Made by a program: the position numbers and the translations under genes. Below are positions 1 to 7,800 of a DNA stretch of 34,715 nt, in pieces. A model generated the notes under the pieces. That model saw nothing but the letters and a program-made list of their open reading frames with translations, was not told the origin of the DNA and made no database searches. How positions within the stretch are numbered: position 1 is the first letter of the stretch; every line of letters begins with the position of its first letter. This DNA is from an uncultured Bacteroidales bacterium (GTDB lineage: Bacteria > Bacteroidota > Bacteroidia > Bacteroidales > UBA932), in contig CAMHIP010000009.1 of the NCBI GenBank assembly GCA_946185205.1, forward strand, positions 1 through 34,715, given 5' to 3'.

Positions 1-54
1 CAGAGCGCTTGAGTCACATTCAAGAGGTCATCGGTTCGACCCCGATCGTCCCTA
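1..54 (+). tRNA. tRNA-Val (anticodon CAC), 5' end cut by window edge
   Basis: The 3' three quarters of a tRNA are visible. The end of the D arm is at 3-6. The anticodon stem is 8-12 paired with 20-24, with a seven-base loop at 13-19 carrying CAC at 15-17, so it reads GUG (valine). A five-base variable loop (25-29) is followed by a perfect T stem 30-34/42-46 with a TTCGACC loop, the 3' acceptor strand at 47-53 and discriminator A54. CCA is not fully encoded (CCG follows). The 5' acceptor strand lies outside the window, so it cannot be checked. Confidence 0.9.
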
Positions 55-61
55 CCGGCAG

Positions 62-89
62 CCGTCAGCGATCAGCGCTGGCGGTTTTT
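62..89 (+). terminator. Rho-independent terminator of the tRNA transcript
   Basis: A nine-pair stem (62-70 with 76-84, one G-U pair) with a five-base loop is followed by TTTTT at 85-89. It starts eight bases after the tRNA and overlaps the last codons and stop codon of the convergent copper ATPase gene. Confidence 0.75.
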
Positions 90-2338
90 CCTTTCTTTCC
101 GGGCGAGAGCAGCCGCAGGCTGTTCGAGACCACGAGCACGGAGCTGCAGGCCATCGCGGCGGCGGCGACCATCGGATTCAGCACGAAGCCCAGCACGCCG
201 GACAGCAGGCCTGTGGCCACGGGAACGGCCAGGGCGTTATACAGGAAGGCCCAGCCGAGGTTCTCGCGGATGATGCGGAGCGTGCGGCGCGAGAGCGCGA
301 TCAGTTCCGGGATCTTGCCGAGGTCGGAGGAGACGATGGTGGCCATGGCCGTGTGGATGGCGATGTCGCTGCCCTGGCCCATGGCGATGCTCAGGTCGGC
401 CTGCGCGAGGGCGGCGCTGTCGTTGATCCCGTCTCCGACCATGGCGACGCGGTGCCCTGCCGCCTGCAACTCCTTGATATAATCGACTTTGTCGGCGGGC
501 AAGGCGTCGGCGCGCACGTCGGAGATGCCTCCCAGCCGCGCCACGGCGGCGGCCGATGCGGCGTGGTCGCCGGTGAGCAGGTGGACACGGATGCCCTGTG
601 CGCTGAGCGCCCGGACGGCTTCGGCAGAGCCGGGTTTGAGCGTGTCTGCGATGGCGATGGCGGCGAGCAGCCGTTTCCCGTCGTGGAAATAGACGACGGT
701 GTGGCCCGCTTCGCGCCAGCGTTCCGCGACCTCGAAGCGCTCGGGGGTATTCTTCCCGACATAATATACCTTGCCGCGCCAGCTGCCCTGCACGCCTTCG
801 CCGAGCAGCGCCGTAACGTCCGTCAGCTCGCCGGGGGCGAAACCGGCGCCCTCCGCCCCTGGTAACTTTATTTTCGCCGTGCCAGGGGCGCCAGGGCCTT
901 TCTCCGCCCCTGGCAAGGCGCCCGACACGAACCCGGCAATCGCCTCGCCGAGCGGATGCCCGGAGCGGGCCTCCATTTCGCTCAGCAGCGCGGGGAGTGC
1001 CGGATCGTCGGTCAGCCAGCGCAGCTCGACGACTTCCGGCCGGCCGGTCGTGAGGGTGCCCGTCTTGTCCAGGACGACCGTGTCGATGTGGGCCGCAAGC
1101 TGCAGGCTGTCAGCGTCTTTGATGAGGATGCCCTGCGCCGCGCCGCGCCCGATCCCGGCGGTGAGCGCCGTGGGGGTGGCGAGTCCCAGCGAGCAGGGAC
1201 AGGCGACCACGAGCACCGTCACGCAGGCGAGCAGCCCGCGCATGAAGCCGTCGGGCGTCAGCAGGGTCCAGCCCAGCAGCGAGAGCAGCGCCACGAGGAT
1301 GACCGCGGGGACGAACCAGGCGCAGACCTTGTCCACCGTGTGCTGGATGCGGGCCTTGCTGCCCTGCGCGTCCTGCACCATCCGGATGATGGAGGAGAGC
1401 ATCGTGTCGCGGCCTGTCCGCTCGGCGCGCAGCTGCAGGGCGCCCTGTCCGTTGAGCGTGCCGGCATAGAGCGGGGAGCCCGCCTGCTTGAACACGGCCA
1501 CCGGTTCGCCGGTCAGCATGCTCTCATCGACATAGGAGGTGCCGCCCTCGACCGTCCCGTCTGCGGGAATCCGCTCGCCGGGGAGCACTTCCACGAGTTC
1601 GCCGCGCCGGATGCCGCGCCGCTTGGGCTGCAGGCCGGTCAACGCGCGGACGGCCTGGGTCGTGCGGTGCTTGGCGTTCTCCTCCAGCAGGCGTCCCAGC
1701 AGGATGAAGGCGACGATCATCGCCGAAGATTCGAAATACAGCTCCGCTTCCAGTCCCCGGGAGGTCCACACCTGCGGGAACAGGAGGTTGAAGAGACTCA
1801 GCAGGAAGGAAATGCCCACGGACAGGGCCACGAGCGTGTCCATGCCGGCGTGCCCGTGGCGCGCCTGTTTCCAGGCGGTCACGAAGAAGCGGCGTCCGCA
1901 CCAGCCCACGCTCACGGCGGCGAGCGCGGCGAGCACCCACCCCTTGCCGGGGAAATCCGGCACCGCCATGCCCAGGATCATCACCAGGACGGCGAGGACG
2001 ATGGCGAGCAGCGCATCGCGGCGCAAGGCCTTCCAGGCGCGTTCGTGCGCCTCTTCAGCCCGCGCCGCCAGTTCTTCCTCTTCGCTTAGGTCCGAGTCGG
2101 CGTCCTCCCCGTCCTCTTCCGGGACGAGCAGGTCGTAGCCGGCGTCCTGCACGCACTGGCGCAGGGCGGCGGGAGAGGTGACGGAGGGGTCGTAGTCGAT
2201 GCGGGCGGAGTTGGAGGCGAGGCTGACCTCTGCCTGCTGGACGCCGGCGCTCTGCTGGAGCGCCTTCTGCACGCGGGCCACGCAGGCGGCGCAGCCCATG
2301 CCCGTGACGGGATAATTCTTGCGGACGGTATTTGCCAT
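65..2338 (-). CDS. copA: Copper-translocating P1B-type ATPase
   Basis: Inner-membrane ATP-driven Cu(I) exporter, 757 residues. In order the protein shows one N-terminal heavy-metal-binding (HMA) domain with GMGCAAC (Cys16 and Cys19), an acidic linker at about 75-95, paired transmembrane helices, the TGEP actuator motif, the CPC metal-site motif at 380-382, the phosphorylation motif DKTGT with Asp424, the SGHP motif of P1B pumps and the hinge motif GDGIND near 635-640. CPC plus the GMxCxxC HMA domain favours copper over zinc or cadmium. The ATP-binding domain holds about 20 extra residues rich in Gly, Pro and Ala between SGHP and GEGV, encoded by a repeat described separately. It is single-gene, divergent from the epimerase gene, with a TAATTTTG -7 box just upstream. 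The ATG at 2338 is the natural start because the HMA domain begins at once. Confidence 0.95.
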   Translation of the reverse strand: MANTVRKNYPVTGMGCAACVARVQKALQQSAGVQQAEVSLASNSARIDYDPSVTSPAALRQCVQDAGYDLLVPEEDGEDADSDLSEEEELAARAEEAHERAWKALRRDALLAIVLAVLVMILGMAVPDFPGKGWVLAALAAVSVGWCGRRFFVTAWKQARHGHAGMDTLVALSVGISFLLSLFNLLFPQVWTSRGLEAELYFESSAMIVAFILLGRLLEENAKHRTTQAVRALTGLQPKRRGIRRGELVEVLPGERIPADGTVEGGTSYVDESMLTGEPVAVFKQAGSPLYAGTLNGQGALQLRAERTGRDTMLSSIIRMVQDAQGSKARIQHTVDKVCAWFVPAVILVALLSLLGWTLLTPDGFMRGLLACVTVLVVACPCSLGLATPTALTAGIGRGAAQGILIKDADSLQLAAHIDTVVLDKTGTLTTGRPEVVELRWLTDDPALPALLSEMEARSGHPLGEAIAGFVSGALPGAEKGPGAPGTAKIKLPGAEGAGFAPGELTDVTALLGEGVQGSWRGKVYYVGKNTPERFEVAERWREAGHTVVYFHDGKRLLAAIAIADTLKPGSAEAVRALSAQGIRVHLLTGDHAASAAAVARLGGISDVRADALPADKVDYIKELQAAGHRVAMVGDGINDSAALAQADLSIAMGQGSDIAIHTAMATIVSSDLGKIPELIALSRRTLRIIRENLGWAFLYNALAVPVATGLLSGVLGFVLNPMVAAAAMACSSVLVVSNSLRLLSPGKKGKTASADR
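851..913. repeat. In-frame 51-bp repeat insertion with palindrome inside copA
   Basis: The 12-mer CTCCGCCCCTGG occurs at 851-862 and again at 902-913, exactly 51 bp (17 codons) apart. Between them lies its inverted partner CCAGGGGCG at 882-890, forming a nine-pair hairpin with 854-862 over a 19-base spacer. In the protein this gives two LPGAE copies 17 residues apart. The reading frame is kept. Confidence 0.75.
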
Positions 2339-2356
2339 GTTCGGTTATTTTTTATG

Positions 2357-2364
2357 CAAAATTA
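2357..2364 (-). promoter_or_regulatory. -7 box of copA promoter
   Basis: On the minus strand this reads TAATTTTG, matching the Bacteroidota consensus TAnnTTTG, and lies 18 bases before the copA ATG. No convincing -33 TTTG is seen. It sits back to back with the epimerase -7 box. Confidence 0.6.
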
Positions 2365-2366
2365 GC

Positions 2367-2374
2367 TATTTTTG
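2367..2374 (+). promoter_or_regulatory. -7 box of epimerase promoter
   Basis: TATTTTTG matches TAnnTTTG. The chosen ATG is at 2383, only eight bases after the box, so the transcript would have almost no 5' leader. The -33 element is not clear. Confidence 0.55.
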
Positions 2375-2382
2375 GCTTGAAT

Positions 2383-3528
2383 ATGAAACGACGCGAATTC
2401 CTCAAGACCACGGCGGCGGCCGGAGCGGGTGCCGCCTGGCTGGGCGCTGTCGGGGCCTGCACCCCGCGCAGCGTGGCCCCTGTGCCCTATATCGTGGGCG
2501 GAAAGGCCCGGATGGAGCTCAGCTGGGAGCCCTATGAACTGCAGCTCCGGCACACCTTCACCGTGGCCTCCTATTCCCGGACCACCACCCCTGACGTGCA
2601 GGTGGAGATCCGTTACGACGGCTTCACCGGCCACGGGGAGGCGTCGATGCCGCCCTACCTGGGGCAGACCGTGGAGAGCGTCTGCGCCTTCCTGCAGAAG
2701 GTGGACCTGGGACAGTTCTCCGATCCCTTCCAGCTGGAGGACATCCTTGCCTACGTGGACAGCCTGTCACCCGGCGACACGGCGGCCAAGGCGGCGGTCG
2801 ATATCGCCCTGCACGACCTGGTGGGGCAGCTGCTCGGGCAGCCCTGGTGGCGTCTGTGGGGCCTGGATGCGGCCAAGGCGCCGAATACGACCTACACCAT
2901 CGGCATCGACACGCCGGACGTGGTCCGCGAGAAGACGCGCGAGTGCGCGGATCGCTTCAACATCCTGAAAGTCAAGGTCGGCCTGGACAACGACTACGAG
3001 ATGATCCGCACCATCCGCGAGGTCACGGACCTGCCGCTGGCCGTGGACGCCAACCAGGGTTGGAAAGACCGCCAGCAGGCGCTGGACGAGATCTTCTGGC
3101 TGCAGGAGCACGGTGTCGTGATGGTCGAGCAGCCGATGCCCAAAGAACGGCTCGACGACAATGCCTGGATCACCGAGCGCAGCCCGCTGCCCGTCTTTGC
3201 CGACGAAGCCGTGCAGCGCCTGACGGATATCCCCGCGCTGGCCGGGGCCTACACGGGGATCAATATCAAACTGATGAAATGCACCGGGATGCGGGAGGCC
3301 TGGAAAATGGCCGCCTACGCCCGCGCCGTGGGGATGCGCGTGATGGTCGGCTGCATGACGGAGACCTCCTGCGCGGTCACGGCCGCGGCGCATCTCTCGC
3401 CCCTGGCCGATTTCGCCGACCTCGACGGCAACCTGCTGATCAGCAACGACCGCTTCCGCGGGGTGACGGTCCAGGGTGGCCGGCTCATCCTGCCCGATGC
3501 CCCGGGGCTGGGGCTGGAGACGGTGTAG
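2383..3528 (+). CDS. Dipeptide epimerase (L-Ala-D/L-Glu type), exported lipoprotein
   Basis: Enolase-superfamily epimerase, 381 residues, expected to interconvert L-Ala-D-Glu and L-Ala-L-Glu from murein peptides. Visible active-site pattern: the KxK base pair K196/K198, metal ligands D222 (VDANQGW), E249 (VEQPMP) and D274 (ADEAV), the opposite base K296 (NIKL), and the C-terminal DLDG (DxD) motif that in this subgroup binds the dipeptide amino group. I start at ATG 2383 because it gives MKRREFLK, a Tat-like twin-arginine leader, followed by a hydrophobic stretch and a lipobox-like LGAVGAC. A longer reading from 2332 would begin upstream of the promoter. The last 108 coding bases recur at 4638-4745. 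The precise substrate is inferred from family motifs. Confidence 0.88.
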   Translation: MKRREFLKTTAAAGAGAAWLGAVGACTPRSVAPVPYIVGGKARMELSWEPYELQLRHTFTVASYSRTTTPDVQVEIRYDGFTGHGEASMPPYLGQTVESVCAFLQKVDLGQFSDPFQLEDILAYVDSLSPGDTAAKAAVDIALHDLVGQLLGQPWWRLWGLDAAKAPNTTYTIGIDTPDVVREKTRECADRFNILKVKVGLDNDYEMIRTIREVTDLPLAVDANQGWKDRQQALDEIFWLQEHGVVMVEQPMPKERLDDNAWITERSPLPVFADEAVQRLTDIPALAGAYTGINIKLMKCTGMREAWKMAAYARAVGMRVMVGCMTETSCAVTAAAHLSPLADFADLDGNLLISNDRFRGVTVQGGRLILPDAPGLGLETV

Positions 3529-3539
3529 GGGGGAGCCCT
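3421..3539 (+). repeat. Direct repeat copy 1 (epimerase gene tail)
   Basis: It covers the final codons of the epimerase from the second Asp of DLDG to just past the stop. It matches 4638-4755, with six mismatches in the 108 coding bases and one single-base gap after the stop. Confidence 0.9.
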
Positions 3540-3580
3540 GTTTTTCATTGTTACAGCTATTCTTGCACTGTAGAAACGGA

Positions 3581-3629
3581 AAGAATCGTATTTATTTCGG
3601 GGGTCGGTTGCGTAAAAAATACGAATCTT
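3581..3629. repeat. Inverted repeat upstream of the Rpn-family gene
   Basis: Arms 3581-3596 and 3614-3629 are complementary at 14 of 16 positions around a 17-base loop. It lies in the 150-base gap between the epimerase stop and the Rpn gene. It could be an end of a mobile unit or an RNA hairpin in the 5' leader. No T-run follows that would make it a terminator. Confidence 0.5.
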
Positions 3630-3678
3630 ACTGACCGGTGTCGGTTTTTATCTCATCTTTGTCGGAAAAACGCACACT

Positions 3679-4629
3679 ATGACTGACCCGTACATTTTCC
3701 TCGGCCAAGAGGTTTCCTGCCTGGAAGAGCCCCGCATCAAGTACATCTCCCGCCAAGCCAAAGGCGTCTACGCCAACATACTGCTGGACGACTGGTTCAA
3801 ACGGACCTTCGAAGAACTCCCAGGCAGCAAGCGCCTGCTCACCCTGCTCCTGCAGGAACTCATTCCGGAGCGTCGGATCGTCGATATCCGGTACGCGCCC
3901 CAGGAGCACACCAATCCCAATCCGGACAAGCACGGGATCCGCGTCGATGTCGAGGCTACCGACGCCGACGGCACCCGCTTTCTGGTCGAGATGCAGCGCG
4001 AGCCCCAGGATTTTTTCTACGAACGGGCTGTCTTCAACGCCTCCCACTGCGTCATCCGGCAGATGGAGAAGGGCGAAGACGAATATGATTTCCCGGCAGT
4101 GTATTTCATCGGGCTGGTGGATTTTCCGCTGCACAGGGACCCTGACAGGGTGCTGTACCGCTACTCCATCTTCGAGGATGTGGACAAGGAGCTGATGACG
4201 GACAACCTTCACTACCTGTTCCTGGAACTGCCGAACTGCGGCCGGGCGCTGTCGCCTCAGGCAACCATCCTGGACAACTTCTGCTTTTCATTGCACAATA
4301 TGCAGTTCTTGGAGGAACGCCCGGCGGAACTCCGGCAGGAGATCTTCGAGCTCTTGTTTGAGACGGCGGAAATTGCTACCTTTACCCCCGAAGACAAAGT
4401 CAAATACGAATTCGACATGACCACCGAACGGGACATACGCAACCAGATCCGCTTCGCGGAGAAACAGGCGGCGGCAAAGGCTGAGGCAAAGGCAATAGAG
4501 CGGACCCGGAAGAAAACGCAGCTGGAAGACAGCATCAAGACCGCCCGGCTGATGCTGGCTGACCATGAGCCCTTGGAGAAGATCGTGAAATACTCCGGTC
4601 TCTCCGAAGAGCAGGTCCGGGCATTGTAG
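3679..4629 (+). CDS. Rpn family recombination-promoting nuclease / PD-(D/E)XK transposase-family protein
   Basis: A 316-residue protein of the Rpn/PDDEXK_2 group, which is common in Bacteroidota and related to E. coli RpnA-type DNA endonucleases. The N-terminus has the usual NILLDDWFKRTF-type start of the domain. The catalytic core is visible as RVDVEATDADGTRFLVEMQ (about residues 92-110), where Asp and the ExQ pair form the PD-(D/E)XK-like site. The C-terminal third is charged and helical with an Ala/Lys/Glu-rich stretch. The gene stands alone between two copies of the preceding gene's tail, with only eight bases from its stop to the second copy, so it behaves like an inserted cassette. Whether it moves DNA itself or is a recombination-promoting passenger is not visible from sequence. 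ATG 3679 is the first good start. Confidence 0.85.
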   Translation: MTDPYIFLGQEVSCLEEPRIKYISRQAKGVYANILLDDWFKRTFEELPGSKRLLTLLLQELIPERRIVDIRYAPQEHTNPNPDKHGIRVDVEATDADGTRFLVEMQREPQDFFYERAVFNASHCVIRQMEKGEDEYDFPAVYFIGLVDFPLHRDPDRVLYRYSIFEDVDKELMTDNLHYLFLELPNCGRALSPQATILDNFCFSLHNMQFLEERPAELRQEIFELLFETAEIATFTPEDKVKYEFDMTTERDIRNQIRFAEKQAAAKAEAKAIERTRKKTQLEDSIKTARLMLADHEPLEKIVKYSGLSEEQVRAL

Positions 4630-4637
4630 ATACAGCC

Positions 4638-4745
4638 CTCGACGGCAACCTGCTGATCAGCAACGACCGCTTCCGCGGCGTGACGGTCCGGGGCGGCCGG
4701 CTCATCCTGCCCGATGCCCCGGGGCTGGGGCTGGTGGGGGTGTAG
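4638..4745 (+). pseudogene. Duplicated 3' fragment of the dipeptide epimerase gene
   Basis: This stretch would encode LDGNLLISNDRFRGVTV and on to a stop, matching the epimerase C-terminus from the DxD motif onward. Six of 108 bases differ from 3421-3528 with no indel. Two of the changes are silent, and the others alter Gln to Arg and the last Glu-Thr to Val-Gly. It has no start codon and no upstream coding part, so it is a remnant or a reserved tail, not a gene. Confidence 0.85.
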
Positions 4746-4772
4746 GGGGGACCCTGAGGTGCTGCCCCGGCG

Positions 4773-4855
4773 TGCTGTCAATGTCCCCGCTGGACGGACG
4801 TTGATGACGAAAAGGGGCGTTTTTGCTGTCAATGTCCGGTTTTCAGGGACATTGA
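4773..4855. repeat. 14-bp direct repeat plus inverted repeat after the Rpn cassette
   Basis: TGCTGTCAATGTCC occurs at 4773-4786 and 4824-4837, 51 bp apart. The second copy also forms a perfect nine-pair stem, 4829-4837 with 4847-4855. Neither strand has a T-run after the hairpin. The rest of the 4746-4889 gap shows no gene. Confidence 0.6.
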
Positions 4856-4889
4856 AGGCAGGGGGGCGGTGCGGAATGCTTACGGTCTG

Positions 4890-7800
4890 TTAAGGAGTTA
4901 ACGATCCCTCATTTCTGACGACACGGACATATTTGTAAGTCGCGCGGGATCGGTGTTGTCCCTCTACGGATCCAATCTTTACAGTATCTCCGTCTGTAAT
5001 ATGGCTTATCGTAGCGAGAGTACGAGAGACGGTATTATCACCTGCAATCTGCTCTTGAGGCTTTTCATCTGCCTGTGTGTAATCCACCGACCAGTCAGGT
5101 TCTGCTCCGTTTACAAGCAGCAAGTCCTTTTGTAGACGTACAGTAAGGGTCCTGTCAAGAGAATATGGCCTCAGACGTGCGATAGTTTTTTTACCAAAAT
5201 GCAAAATGCCTATTTGTAAACGATCCTGATCAGGTGCTTCTCTGGGACTATGGGCAGGATAATAGAAGTGTATGCTTCCAGCACTCCATTGCAAATTATG
5301 ATTCTGATCACCAAAAGAAATGAGATGATCCATCCCAATGTCATTGTCAGAAGTGCCATCTTTTTTTATATAATAGCACTCTGTGACATCCATATAAGCA
5401 TCAATGAAATCTCCCGCCACGAAATTAAGACTTGTGACAGATTGTACGGGCCACGTATGATTAAGATTGCCTTTATTATTTTTATTGACCCACGTCCACG
5501 GCCCGGGGTTCCAGTTCTTTCCATAGTACAGGATATCCATTGACCATACATCGGAAGTGATGCTTGTTCCATCACTGCAGTCAGCGGTGAAATAGAAGTA
5601 GAATTTTCCCTTGTTCGATTCCGACAAGTCAGAGCCGATAATATCCTTCACATAGGTGCTGAGCGTTCCGGAGAGAGGGGATCCGGTATTGTATGATGCA
5701 TCTCCTTCCCGCTTCCAGTAGAAGGTGGCTGAAGTAGCGGAGGCACGGTCATTTACACTCTCCACCGTCACATTGACAGGAATACCATTGTCATTGTCAT
5801 AGTCGGTGGGGAACTGCATCGAAGATCCGGTCAGGTGAGAGACTAGACTTACATTGTTGGATGTCTTGGTATAGGTCAATCCATTCGCTGCCGTGATTGT
5901 GGCCTCAATGGTCATAGGGTGATTCAGTTTGGCTCCAAATGTATCAAGACCCAGTGTGGAGAGTGCAGGTACAGAGATTTCAGATCCTCCTGAAGACGTT
6001 TTTCCAGAAAGGGGAATGGTTGAAATAGCCTGTTCCCGAGGATTACCGGTCTGGTCTGTGTAGCACAGTTTGAATGAAGCGCTGGCCAAATCTACTGTAC
6101 GGGACACGGTAGAGAAGCTATATGTAAAGCTCCCCCCCTGAATATCATCCGGATAGAAGAATTCGTCTGCACTTAAGGTACCACTGATCGGATTCTTCAT
6201 TGTAACAGCCAATTCATGACTCCCGGAGAGACCGCTCAGATTGGTAAATGAGGCCTCGATGGACATATCGGCCGAGGAGAATCCAGTCGTGGGAAGTCCT
6301 AAATCGGTGAGTGAGGGTATCCTGATAGACTGAACTCCTTTATACTGCAATCCCGTAGGAGTCCTCAACTGGGACGTGAGGTCATAAGGCGTGCGGAATC
6401 CGTTCTTGGTGTACCAGAGCGTTAGTGTGGCACTATTAAATGTTGAAGCTGTGGAAGAGAACTTGAAGTCGACGGATGTCACTTCGCCAGGATAAATGGT
6501 ATTGCCTTCAACGGCTATCTGGCCAGAGATAGCACCCGTCTGATCTTCGTCTTTTACACAACGGGTACGGGTAATGGGACCGGTGGGCTCTATGCAGTGT
6601 AGCTTGTCGGTAAACCGCCATCCAAGCTTGGAGTATTCTGAACTCCAGCGATCATCACGGAGTGAGCCCAAAGACCCCCTGTTATAATATGTACGGGTTG
6701 GATAATAACCCGCCTTTTCTCCCTTCAGATAGGAATTCGGAAGATACAACTCCATCAGCAGGAATTCTGTATGGTTAGGGAAGCGATAACCTGAAGGGCA
6801 ATAATCATTTACGCCCTTTTGGGTTACCTTCTCATTAATTCCAAGGAGAGTCTCACTAAATTCATCTACAATTGTACTATATGGCTGAGTAACAAGCTTC
6901 ACGTACACGCGGTTGTTCAGAGACATTTGGTCGTGGTATGGAAGCTCCATTGGCGAGTATTCTCGGATGGATTTAGTATCCAGACGATCAAAGTAGAAGG
7001 TGTAATAATCATCTTGAGACTCCAGAGTAAAGTATCTGTCAGGAACAACAGTAACAGGTGCGTATGAAATATCTTTCGTACCGTCGCCATCATCATAAGT
7101 GCCGACATTTCTAATGCAACGGACACTTTCACCCGCCGATGCCTCTTCCGGGCTATTCCACGTGTGATAGGAGCTACTGGAGCCAGCCCAGTCATGAACA
7201 AGGTCCGTTGCACCCGCACCTTCTTCAGACCAGGCAACTTTTTTGGCGGTACTGGATACAACATGGGCACGCCACTGTCCCGGAGCAGGCTGGTAAAGGC
7301 GGGCACTTGTGGAGAGGGATTCTGTGCCAACCCACATGCCAACCAACTGCTGGGATGCGGCCATATACCAGCGGATTTCTTCCGGGTCAATTGTGCCATT
7401 GCCGTTATTATCTCGGTTTCGGGTAAGGCAGGACCATGCCATACCATGGTAGTGATGGCTTCCGTCGGTATCATCATCCCGCAATTCAGGTACTTTGTTG
7501 TCGACCTCGTAATTCAGAAAATTATCCCACTCGCGGGGTGATGTCATGGAGCCACTATTGTCTTGTCTATTGTATAGTCCCCAAATAAAAGCCGAATTCA
7601 ATCGCCCGTTCTCTTTACCGATATCCGAGTTGGCTCCGGCCTTTTCCGATTCAATACAACCCTCTGGCCAATATAACCAGTCTCCGGATCCAGCAGGCTC
7701 TTTCTGTTTAATCTCATCCAGGTGTTCGCACCCCCAAATGGAACGCAGTGTGGGTTCATAAATATTGTAGATGGTCTGGATGGACTGTTGGATTATCGAA

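Noticed and set aside
956..2089. Plus-strand open frame opposite copA
   Set aside because: Shadow frame of a well-supported gene, with no start signal or domain.
3529..3560. Terminator directly after the epimerase gene
   Set aside because: A short GGGG/CCC pairing followed by TTTTT is visible, but the stem is only three or four pairs and overlaps the repeat, so I do not call it.
4638..4745. A functional small gene in the duplicated epimerase tail
   Set aside because: There is no start codon in frame near its beginning, and the fragment holds only the C-terminal strand of an enzyme domain.
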